Positions 1-9,545 of a stretch of 35,660 bases of DNA are shown here, in pieces. Origin of the DNA: Stemphylium vesicarium (lineage: Eukaryota; Ascomycota; Dothideomycetes; Pleosporales; Pleosporaceae); the NCBI GenBank assembly GCA_004380135.1, contig QXCR01000226.1, positions 1 through 35,660 of the forward strand. The letters run 5' to 3'. How positions within the stretch are numbered: position 1 is the first letter of the stretch; each line of letters starts with the position of its first letter. The notes under the pieces were generated by a model. It ran no database searches, had not been told where the DNA came from, and worked only from the letters and a program-made list of their open reading frames with translations. A program made the translations under genes and the position numbers.

Positions 1-350
1 ACTCGCCCACTGAACCAGTAAACCCAGAGAAATCCGCCGTCGTCAATTCCCCAAACTCGCCCACAGGCGCTACTCCAAACCGACTCATTGTAGGTGATTG
101 TACCTCCCAGCTATACGCCCACTGCTCTATCTCGTCTTTTCCATCTTTGACCTTACATCGGAGACATTCCACGCTGGCAGCAGCGTCGCGGACCCGGAGC
201 TTGTATTTACGACATGAACGGCCGGTGGCGGGGGTGCGGGATGTAGGTGGGAGGGAGGCGCAGTAGGACCATGTTGGGGGTTGAGGGGAGTGTGGGCGCA
301 GGGACGGTGGTGAAGGTGGTGATGGTGGGTTTTTTTGCACATTTTCGCGT
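1..350 (-). pseudogene. Partial small Cys-rich protein gene at the left edge, reading frame broken or unresolved
   Basis: A minus-strand frame (codon starts equal to 1 modulo 3, for example 214-212) stays open to the window edge. It encodes a Cys/Lys/Arg-rich stretch: a CRKYKLRVRD segment at about 214-185, then ECLRCKV, then an acidic DGKDEIEQW segment and a Gly/Ser-rich tail. The only plausible start, ATG at 342-340 followed by Cys-Lys-Lys, lies in a different frame just before a run of seven A on this strand (plus 330-336). I recall small fungal proteins that open Met-Cys-Lys-Lys and carry a similar CxxC segment, so this may be one of them with an indel. No consensus splice site was found that would join the frames. 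An intron I could not see, or a wholly non-coding reading, remains possible. The gene would continue beyond the window. Confidence 0.35.
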
Positions 351-506
351 TGGGGAGGGGAGAAGAGAGGGGGTAGTGTTCTGTGAGGCGGAGAAATGAT
401 CGATAGTTTGTTGGATCGATGAGAAGAGTGAGTGTGTGAGTGGTTGATGAACACAAGAATAGTGAAGTACAGGGGTAATACATGGAGTATTATCCACGAG
501 GGACAC

Positions 507-2183
507 TTTGACATGAAAGTACAGTTCATTCGCGTATGGTTCTTCAAGAGGAATATCGTAGGTAATGGGTCAGTGAAAAGGTAAAATAATCATTATGAGA
601 GGATGTTTATACGACTGCGCATCTAGCGTTTAGGCCCTCACTTATGTACTGTCTCTTAGAGTCTTGCATTTTCTCCTGTGATTACATGTCTCTCAGAGGG
701 CTGATACTCCCACACCATCACATACCTACATTTCCTACTTGGGAAGAGTCTCACAACCAAGAGTCTCACAACCAAGAGTCTCACAACCAAGAGTCTCACA
801 ACGTCACGGAGGAAACCTCCGAGCCCAACCTACTCTTTCGAGTAACTTGGGAAAAAGTGTGGATAATAGCGGGGAGAAGGACCGAATTGCTGATTCAGTC
901 GGGGCGTTAGTGTTCACTCTGGTTTCCTAATTGGGAAAGTCGTGTCGAGGTTTTGTGGGGAGGGGAAGAGTGTGATTGGCGGGGCGATATGAACGGTTGT
1001 ATAGGGGAAGTTTGAGGCGTTACGGGATGCTGTGATGTAGAAAGAGGATGGGAGGGTAGGTTTCGGGTGTAGGCATAGGAAGATGGGTCAGCTTTACGCA
1101 GTTCTTGTTAGGTGTGTGTGAGCGATAGGGTTGGGTAGAACACTCTTTGATATCGTACTATGATGATGTCGAGATGCATTCTCATTCCCTAATCAAAGCG
1201 TTATTCGATATGAGTGAAACAACAAACGTACTGCTTCAGACACCTGCCTATCGTCAAATGAACCCACACTACTAGCAATTTTCCCAGCACCCGAGTGGCG
1301 CTCCAGTCACACTACTCCATCACCAACTAACGCCCACCCTCCTCTCCTGATCACGATCACAATCCTCAACATTTCCACAACCGGTATCTCTGCAATTCAG
1401 CATCGAAACCTGCGCTTCCACGTCCGAACCACTCACATCGCATCACCGCAGCAAACCCTCGCTTACGCACGCCCCCCTAACCTCGCCCCATCCCTCGTAT
1501 CGACACCACAGCCATCAACATCCCGCTATCCTTCTTTCTCCGGTAACTTAGCTAGCCAAACCATCGAAAACTGCCCGCGGCGCGGTGAAAAGGACCGATG
1601 CAGTGACACATCTTCTCCCTCGACTCGGCTTACCCAAGGTGGAAATCAAGTGGGGATGTTGGGTTGTGGGGGCGATGCGAGAGTACGGGTTGGGAATGAG
1701 GGACAGGGGGTGGGGAGGCAAAGTATGACGGATGGGGAAGGAAGGAGGTAGGCTCCGGGCTAATCAGCGTGCGAGGGACTGAGAGAGAGGCGGGGTCTGC
1801 GAGGGGCCCGGCCTTGGTATCCCGCTGTGTTGTGGACTTATGTGGTGACTTTTGGATGGGTTGAGAAATCTTTTGCGATGGTGGTGATTCAGGTCCTGTT
1901 TGGTTGTGTGCTACTGGCGACAGACTACTACTACCCTCAACGCAAGGTAAGTTGGGTACACTCATCTTCTCGGATCTCGATCTCTGGGACTCTGGGAGAT
2001 GAGATTTACATGACTTCGCTGTGACCTCAGGTCCCAGTAAGCGCGGGAGGGTCCGCGGGGGATATGGTTTGTGGTGTAAGAATTGCGTAGTATTTCTAAT
2101 AATAACTACCGGAAAAAATGACAAGGACTGTGTTACATACTGGCTGCCTCTGCATTACCCTCGCCGTAGCGCTGTAAGATCCC
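507..2183. other. Gene-poor stretch with a short tandem repeat and a C-rich tract
   Basis: I see no convincing gene here. It holds the 15-bp tandem repeat at 746-802. From about 1270 to 1620 the plus strand is rich in C and poor in G, like a fungal promoter or leader, but no recognisable coding start follows it. Open frames at 1630-2124 (minus, Pro/Ser-rich) and 1827-2278 (plus) have no recognisable domain. Confidence 0.5.
746..802. repeat. Tandem repeat, 15-bp unit, 3.8 copies
   Basis: Three perfect copies of GAGTCTCACAACCAA at 746-760, 761-775 and 776-790 are followed by a 12-bp partial copy at 791-802. The unit length is a multiple of three, so a frame crossing it reads Glu-Ser-His-Asn-Gln repeatedly, but the surrounding frame (644-910) does not look like a real gene. 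The identical copies suggest recent slippage and probable length variation between strains. Confidence 0.97.
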
Positions 2184-2885
2184 TTAATAACGGTAACGTC
2201 CCTCAATCTCTCGTTCCAACGTTCCCAGACCTCGAGGCCCTTCGGCGTTCATCGCACTCTCGGGATGACCCAAGATGATGGCTTGTCTGGCTCCGAAAGC
2301 CCCACCCTCGTCCCCATCGTCTACCGGGACAGTCAAGTCCCCCTCTCGTTCACCTCCGCCTTCTCCCTCCCATTTCAGGAACTTCTCAAACGCCGCCGTG
2401 CCGCGGATACTGCCGTTCTTATCGTAGAACTTGATCATGGTGCGCATCGATTCGATCCAGCGCGCGCAATCTTTGCACACGACCATGTCTCTGCTGACAT
2501 GCGTGCGCCTCTGTGGGTCGGCGCATTTCACGGCCGACAGTTGGTGGTCTGGCAGGGTGGAGTAGTCGAGTTCCCTGGAATAGGTGTAGGAGCCTGCGCT
2601 TGAATCCGAGGTTCTGGGCGCGGATGCGCCTGATCGCCAGGAACTTGTCGATGCGCTGGTATTCGAGCGCGAAAGCTGTCCGCTTAGCGAAAAGAATCGC
2701 CGGGTCGATGAGCTTCGCTTTGGTGGTGATGTGGGCATTACTGCTGGTGGGGACACAAGTGGGGACCCCGGTCCGCGGAGGCTGTTGAGCCTCTGGATAG
2801 CTCTGTCGCACAGCGTCCATGGATGGTTATGCGACTCCCCAATATGTCCGCAGCCATTATGCTGGCTGTAGTTGTGGAAACACAT
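2184..2885 (-). CDS. Hypothetical Cys/His-rich protein, 233 aa
   Basis: A single-exon frame of 233 codons with an ATG at 2885-2883. The N-terminus has a dense pattern of possible metal ligands: C2, H4, C12, H14, H19, H21 and C26, within MCFHNY...GCGHIGESHNHPWTLC. A Ser/Pro-rich, probably disordered linker follows at about residues 40-105. Further cysteines are C121 and a CKDC pair at C137/C140, followed by a predicted helical ARWIESMRTMIKFYDK segment and an acidic, Gly-rich tail. The spacing suggests a small zinc-stabilised fold, but I cannot name the family. I recall proteins with this kind of start from related Dothideomycetes. No signal peptide or membrane segment is visible. No function is assigned. 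Confidence 0.72.
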   Translation of the reverse strand: MCFHNYSQHNGCGHIGESHNHPWTLCDRAIQRLNSLRGPGSPLVSPPAVMPTSPPKRSSSTRRFFSLSGQLSRSNTSASTSSWRSGASAPRTSDSSAGSYTYSRELDYSTLPDHQLSAVKCADPQRRTHVSRDMVVCKDCARWIESMRTMIKFYDKNGSIRGTAAFEKFLKWEGEGGGEREGDLTVPVDDGDEGGAFGARQAIILGHPESAMNAEGPRGLGTLEREIEGRYRY

Positions 2886-5239
2886 CGCCGCGACTGTGTT
2901 CCTGATGTTCGTCGGCGATGACGTGATGCGAAGTTTGTGCGGCTTTGTCGCGGATAAAGAGAGGTTTGCAGGGGTTTTCGGTATCGTTCAACGGCGGTGC
3001 AGTGAGACCCTGAACTAATGACTGGGAGAAGATATATGACAAGTGAATATGGTCAACACATGACTGCACCCCGGGGATATATGCATCTTGGATGCGGCAG
3101 TTGTGACTCTTCTCTCGTTGTTAGCCAGTTTTCATATCATGCCTTGATGCCTTGATTATCGCCCGGGCGGTGAAGCGATGTGCGCAAGGGTCGTGTTGGT
3201 CACGTGCCAATGTCGACGTGGCAGAGCACGACTGATGATTTGGCAAAGCCCGATGTGTTTCAGACCTGGGAGCCCTCATCATCGGCGTGGCACCTCCGTT
3301 GCCTACCCGGTGTTGACCCGCACAAAAAGGGTGTGCTGTCGCGGTGTTCTAGACAATTGCTTCTTGTACAACGCAGGCCCTGCGTATGCGCGACGACGGC
3401 AATGAATAAGCCGACATGTCTCTCGAATTAGGAATCATCGGAGATCTTCAGCTTGTTTCTGCTGACTCTGCGGGAGTCGTTGTGCTTAGTGTTGAGATTG
3501 TTTGAGCCCCGATGACATCACCGGCGTGAAGATTCAGCAAAGGGCCGAGCTGCACATCTCCATGACATAGTAAGCTAAGCGACTTTCAGTGCAATAGCCG
3601 CTTTCTGTTGGAAGGGATATCGGATTAAGAAGATGGGCGAACAACCACAGACGTCATTGCAAGATGCGCAGGAGTGGTGTCGATAATAGCAACACGAGAC
3701 CCTTAATGACGCAGAAGCCTAGCGCATGGTCCAGGCGGCTGCCATCACCCGCTATTCCCATCATCTCGCATTGATGCCTCACCTATCGCGTCGCAACGGA
3801 TCTCTAATGCAAACCTCCAGCATCAACTTGACCTTTGCGTCAAGACGCGACTGTCGCGTCGGCACCAGCTACGCGTCCCACCGGCGCGCTGCCGTGGAAT
3901 CCTATCATGGTCACATACTCGGGAACGTCACCGGTCGATGCGCCGCCCAGCCTCCGCACATTCGAGATGTTTTGTGTTACAACATCCTCCTGAAATAGCG
4001 GTGCCGTGGTATCGGCCTTTTAGGCATCACAGTCGCTACTATTCGCCTAATAGTCCTTTGCAAAGCATTCCTGGTTCTGTAAATGCTTGGTCATGAAGAC
4101 CCGCGGTAAAACAACACCAAGATTGAGCCTGATTAGAATCGGCGAAGGCACGTGAAGGCATTAGTGTTCCCCCTAAAATCGCTTCCTGTACCTGATTGTG
4201 CGGCGAGATGGTATGACTGGACAAGACAAGTACAGTTCGCCCAAGCTATCAACCCCCACAAGGCTCAACATCGGCATTCGCAAGGCAAACCGAAATATCT
4301 GAATCTCTTGATTATTATGTTCAAAAGTGTTAGTTCAGGAGGCGTCCAAGCAAGTACGCCGAACAAAAGCCCCCAGACCCTGTTCGGGGCTGCGAGAGAC
4401 GGCCGTGCCGCATCTTTAGATCGGATCGAATCGAATGACAAGGACACCATAGACGCAATGGAGCATCTCGTCCGTATAGCCTGGGCATAAAGACGCATTG
4501 CGCAGCTGCGCAGTTTTCGGTTCGCGAGACGACTCGAATCCCGCAACAGAATCAAAGCTCCTCCGCTGGCTAATCAGTGTGTCATACTTGTAGGATCTAT
4601 GATAAATTACCAAACTGACGGCAGAATTCTTTTTCTTTGCTCTGAGTACGATGGTGACTCATATCCACGTCGGCGCTGAGCTTTGTGAGTTGCGTTAAGG
4701 CTTCACCCGCCAAGCATCATCACACGGTATCAAGGATTTCCTACATTTGTGAACTTCGAGGCTAGCTTCTTCCGGTGCTACGTTTTACTCGGGACACGAT
4801 ATAAGTGGCTGTTGCTGAAGGAGAGGACATGTCATGTAGGCAGCAGCTGCACGTCGGCGACTGCACGCTTCTACTCAAGGCTGGCAATGGCGTATTTCAC
4901 ATGCAAGATACCATTATTGTGAGCGTGCGAAACTCAATGGTTACCAACATTGTGCGGGGTACCGCTCACGATTAATTACCAATAAGGAGCTGAGCTGTTG
5001 TGTAGCAACACTTTCACCGGTCTCACCAGGCAGCAGTTGGGGCCTATTCGTCCTCCCGTGGGTGGCCTTGCCGTCTCATCAATTCGCGCCCTTATTTCAA
5101 GGTCTCAGCCCTCAGGTGCTCTATTTCTTTCTCTTTTTCTACTGCTCCCAACTCAACTCATAAACAACTCACCTACTCGTACTTAAAGTCAGTCGCGATA
5201 CATCTGCCCCTCGACTGTAATCTTCGAAAGCTTATAGCC
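2886..5239. other. Intergenic region, no gene recognised
   Basis: About 2.35 kb. Open frames are all short (112 codons or fewer), overlap on both strands and show no domain or conserved motif. The last 120 bp before the AAA ATPase start (about 5120-5190) are pyrimidine-rich, with CTTTCTCTTTTTC-type tracts followed by A/C-rich sequence. That is common in fungal core promoters and probably marks the promoter and leader of the gene at 5240. Confidence 0.5.
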
Positions 5240-7419
5240 ATGTGTCCTCGAAGATTAAGGGACCCGGAACTGTATGATGATGACGAATACCTGTCGGACC
5301 TCGATGTCAGTATCTCATAATCGCGGACATGACGATTGCGCCGCGTATCATCGATCCATACTTGCTGATAACCTTTTAGGAGTACGCTCCTGTCCCTGCT
5401 CCCAATGAGCCGCCGCCTGCTGGGGATGATCTAGCAGAAGCCGTAGAAAAAGGCGATCGCTGCAACCGAAAGGACATTTATCGCGTACCAACCCCCCAGG
5501 ACCCAAAGAAGTTTCATTGGGTCGATGAGAAGCCGACGCATTACGGTGTGGTAGGTGATAAGAGTCGGACGAAGAAGGCACGCGAGGCATTCGCAGTGAA
5601 TATTTACCACAAGTTCATCGACACCGCCGACGAATGGGTAATTCATGAGATCAAAGTCAACAGCAAGTTGCTTCGCATTGTGCTGGAGACGGTCCTGGAG
5701 GGCTATCCTGGACTCACGCAGCACTCGCTCGAGTCCTTCTCGCCGCCCTTTCTCCCTTTCATCCACCGCTGGCAGGCTTTGCTAGACTACAAGAACAAAT
5801 TTGATGCTGGCTCGGAAACCACAAAGCACCTAGAACTCCTTCAGGAAGTCCTTGAGCCAATCCTCAAAGAGTCTTTCGACAAGATTCAAGCAGTTGAGGC
5901 TACCGGACATGCCGCCTTCGAAGACCTGAACTTGGTATACATTCCTGCGATGATGGTACTGGAACACGCGACCGATTCAGTTGGGATTGTTCGCAGCTGT
6001 CAGCTCCAGGTTCCGTCTTGCGGACCGCCCTATTGGCGAGTCGGCATTGATGTGGTGGATTGGGATGGCAGACGGTGCGGACTTCTTGCGCAGAATACAC
6101 ACGTCTACGCGTATGCAGGCCTTCGGGCTCTGACCGCACTTGAAGCGTCGCCTCTCGAGGGTCTCCCTGAAGAAGACGAAGCCCGCGAGCGACTTATCAG
6201 TCGGGGACGCATCTTCGAGAAGCTGCGAGGCCACTTCTTCAAAGCTTTCTCCAACGAGCATGAAGAGCGTGTCAACGAGCGCATGATCATTGATGCCAGA
6301 GCTTACCACAAGTATGAGCCTTCTTTCCGAGAGTCCAGTAATGCAAGCCCATATTATCCCCCGCGCCCTCGCCACGATCAATCCGAATTTCCCGACTACG
6401 CAAAGCTGTCTGAGATTGGTCAGCTTACATGGGCCCAATCTATGAACCGTTACTCATCGGCCGTCACGAACACATCTGGGAAGCCCATGGAGGTTGACCT
6501 CACGCCCATGACTGACGAGCAATGCTTGCTGGCAGTGCACTACGTCAAGTGCTTCAACATCGAGAAGAAGAGGTTCGAAAAGCTGGACGTAAGGAAGATC
6601 CACGACATCCCTTGGGCCGAGCGAGCGTTTGACAGTCTAGTCCTGGACCAGAGTGAGAAAGATCTCGTTCTCGCCTTGGTAGATCGCGAGCAATTCAAGC
6701 AGGGTCATTCTTTCGACGACTTCATCGGAGGAAAGGGCCTAGGCATGATTATGCTGCTCTGTGGCCCACCAGGAGTAGGCAAGACGCTCACCGCCGAGAC
6801 CGTCTCCGAGCATCTTCGCCGACCCCTGTACAAACTCGGTGCCGGAGATCTCGGAACAGACGCACGCGTCGTTGAGCAGAATCTTAACAGGTCCCTCAAC
6901 GTATGCGGCCATTTCGGCGCAGTCCTTCTAATCGACGAGGCGGACGTCTTCATGGAAACCAGAACCACCGATAACCTCCAACGCAACGAGCTCGTCTCAG
7001 TCTTCCTCCGCTTGTTGGAATACTACAATGGCATCATGATCTTGACGACCAACCGCACACGTAGCATCGATGCCGCATTCGAATCTCGCATCGACATTAC
7101 GTTGACGTACAATACGCTCACGGAGTCTGATCGTCAGCAAGTCTGGCGCAACTTCCTAAATACCATGGACGCAAAGGACGTTGATGTTGGAGATGCCGAT
7201 CTGATCAAGCTCGCCAAGTGGGACTTCAACGGACGCCAGATCAAGAGCGCGATCAAGACTGCACGTATTTTGGCGACGAAGAAGCAGGAGCCGCTTAATG
7301 CCAGTCATCTTACGGTCGTGTTGGGTCTGAGGAAAAAGGCGCTGGGTATGATGGATGGAGGCACGAACGGGGAAGATACCGTGGTGAAGGGTGTTGTCGA
7401 GAATGGGATCGGCGGGTAA
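5240..7419 (+). CDS. AAA-type ATPase, DUF7025-like architecture, about 701 aa, two exons
   Basis: Exon 1 is 5240-5305 (22 codons from ATG). The intron 5306-5379 (74 nt) has donor GTCAGT, branch CTGAT and acceptor TTTTAG, phase 0. Exon 2 is 5380-7419. The N-terminal half contains a region resembling the DUF7025 domain of fungal AAA ATPases, with WRVGIDVVDWDG at about residues 241-252. The ATPase core has Walker A GPPGVGKT (484-491), Walker B VLLIDEAD (537-544), sensor-1 TTNR (578-581; sensor Asn 580) and an arginine-finger SRID (Arg 592). All catalytic elements look intact, so ATP hydrolysis is likely. The members of this class that I know of resemble BCS1/katanin-like AAA proteins, but their substrates are mostly unknown. 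The start was chosen because exon 1 joins cleanly in frame and the exon 2 frame has no plausible ATG before its conserved region. No membrane segment is visible. Confidence 0.9.
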
Positions 7420-8365
7420 TGCCTCTGTATACGGCACTTGCCGAATTTTGCGAGGCAAGTTTTGCCAATGGCTTGGGTGCTTTGTCTTTGGCTTTGTCTA
7501 GTACATTTCCTTGCCATTGTCGTCAATTAGCCTATGGCGATAATTTTCGGACAGCACTTCGGTGCTTGAGGTTGCATACAATCATTTGCATCTAGATTCA
7601 ATGACAGACTCTATGCAAAACACATTCTCAATCCCACCGATATGCTGCTACTGCATCATTGAACCACGCAACTACGGGGCCAGTTGTCGCATCACTGCGT
7701 GTACTAAAATGGTTCCCGGCGTGCTTCAGGCAGCCTACGCCTCGCTCATACCATCACGACATAGCCCTTTGCCGAGCATAAGGGTACATTTGCAAAATCA
7801 CAAAGATAGAAAGTGACATGTAGTCAGCACTTGTCTCCATTACACTCAAACGTAAGAGAGCGGATGCGTAGCCCTCGCCACTGTCAAATAACAAAGAGTC
7901 GGGGGCGCTGATACCCTATCCTTACCGTCAGGCCGCCCTCACAGCAGTAAGCTCTCAAGTAATGGTGCGCCGGCATAATGATGTAGGAAACCACCCGAAC
8001 GTACCTATGAGATGAACTTTACATCCAAATAGAGCGCACTGTCGAATCGGCCGAAGGTGCGGATGAGGACGAGGGCGAGGGCGAATGTAAAGGTAAGGGC
8101 ACGGGCGCGTTACTCTCACCCTCGAGTCTTGAATTCTTATCTCAAAGTCTCAGCGTGAAAGCATAAGCGCTCTCAGATATAGACGGCAAAACAAATACTC
8201 ACATCAACCATTCAAGAATTGATCAGGGAACGGGTTTCCCCTTGTCCCTCTGACAACCACCATTAAACAGTCGAAGAACGCAGAAAAGACGGAAAAGAAA
8301 TCGAATACCACGTAGTTGCTAAAACAAGAGACCAAAAACGATCAACTCACCGAGGTAATCAGTGA
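7420..8365. other. Convergent intergenic region, no gene recognised
   Basis: This lies between the stop of the AAA ATPase and the stop of the SDR gene, so it should hold both 3' untranslated regions. A short G-rich stretch of GAGGGC-type hexamers occurs near 8065-8105. The 84-codon frame at 7562 has no recognisable features. Confidence 0.6.
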
Positions 8366-9270
8366 CTAGGTCCCCGCAATCTTCCTCGGAATATGCTCAT
8401 CATAATACAACGTCTCCCCGCTCTTCCCACCCTCAAACAGCCCCAAAGCCAGCTTCGCGACCGCCTCACCACACAGCTCCGGCGGCTCAATCATGTCATC
8501 GCCGACATCGTCCCAGATCCTAAACCGCTCGATCTCATGATCCGCCATCACGTTCTTGTACTTGCCTTCTACCAGCCCATCGATCATCTTCGTCCGGGTC
8601 AGTTTTGGATACACGCCTTGGACGCTGAGAAGGGGCTCTTCGTGCGCAAGGCAGGAGATGAAGCGGGTTAACGCTGCTTTGGTGGTGCTGTAGGGCATCC
8701 AGCCGTGGTAAGAGACTGTGTTATCGCAGGCTGAGGAGAGGATGATGACTTTTCCGCGACCATAGTTGTGTGGGTGCGACGCCCTGGAGGCGCGGAGGTG
8801 CGGTAGTACGAGTTGGACCTACAGAGTCTTAGTAAAACCGAGTTCACACGACGGGGTACAGGACCACATGAGTGTTCGGAGGAAGAAGATCAACATACCA
8901 TGCTCATAGCCCCAAAGACATTGACATCGAAACTTCTCTTCACAGCCTCCATGTCCATCTTCTCCAGCTTTTGAATCGGCGTGATGATACCAGCGCAATA
9001 AATTAGTGTGTCCAAGCCTCCAAACACATTGAAACATGTTTGCACCGCGAGCTCGCGGTCCTCATCGACCGTGACATCGCCCTCCACGATGCGCAACCGC
9101 TCTCTTTGCTGTTTCGAAAACTCAAGTTTGACAGTGGAGTCGATGAGGCCGAACGCTATTACTTTGGTGTTGAGCGGAAGGTACCGCCCGGAAAGTATGG
9201 CCTGTGTAATTGCATAGCCGATTCCGGCCGTCCCACCAACCACGAGAACGACTTGGGGCTTCGATGACAT
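8366..9270 (-). CDS. Short-chain dehydrogenase/reductase (SDR), 274 aa, two exons
   Basis: Exon 1 runs 9270-8899 (124 codons). The 80-nt intron 8898-8819 has donor GTATGT and acceptor TAG, phase 0. Exon 2 runs 8818-8366. The protein is a classical SDR with a Rossmann cofactor motif GGTAGIG (12-18), a GDV that contacts the adenine (64-66), YCAG in place of NNAG (91-94), a catalytic Ser in LSSA (152 or 153) and the YxxxK pair Y167/K171 in YSTTK. It should therefore reduce or oxidise a carbonyl/alcohol with NAD(P)H; the substrate cannot be read from sequence. The loop SGRYLPLNTKVIAFGL after the first helix resembles fungal sepiapterin/benzil reductase-like SDRs. The ATG at 9270 was preferred over upstream in-frame codons because it sits directly before the first beta strand. 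It lies 275 bp downstream of the FMO gene on the same strand, so the two may act together. Confidence 0.9.
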
Positions 9271-9545
9271 GGCCGGAGTTGGATGCGTAATGGTGAATAG
9301 GAATACAGGCGTATGATGGAAAATCACAGCAGATGGAGATGCGCGTTCCAAGGATGCTGCTGCATGTGAAGATTTGGAGCTTGTGCGTTTCGAGACGCGT
9401 GAGAGTGGAGGTGTACCCCGCGCTAAGTACGGATTGGGTAAAATTCGGAGAGAAAGGGCAGGCGACACTACTGATGGCAGTCTGGACCACGCGCATCTTT
9501 ATTGCAGAATGTTTGGTTTATTTAGAACCTGATCACTACGTACGA

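Noticed and set aside
1630..2124. Minus-strand frame of 164 codons, Pro/Ser-rich
   Set aside because: No domain, and low-complexity composition follows from the base composition of the strand; it is not linked by splice sites to the gene at 2184-2885.
1827..2278. Plus-strand pair of frames around a GTAAGT...CTCAG pattern (about 1945-2031) that looks like an intron
   Set aside because: The flanking exon translations are unrelated to any family and lack a plausible gene-length continuation; the right part runs into the 3' end of the minus gene.
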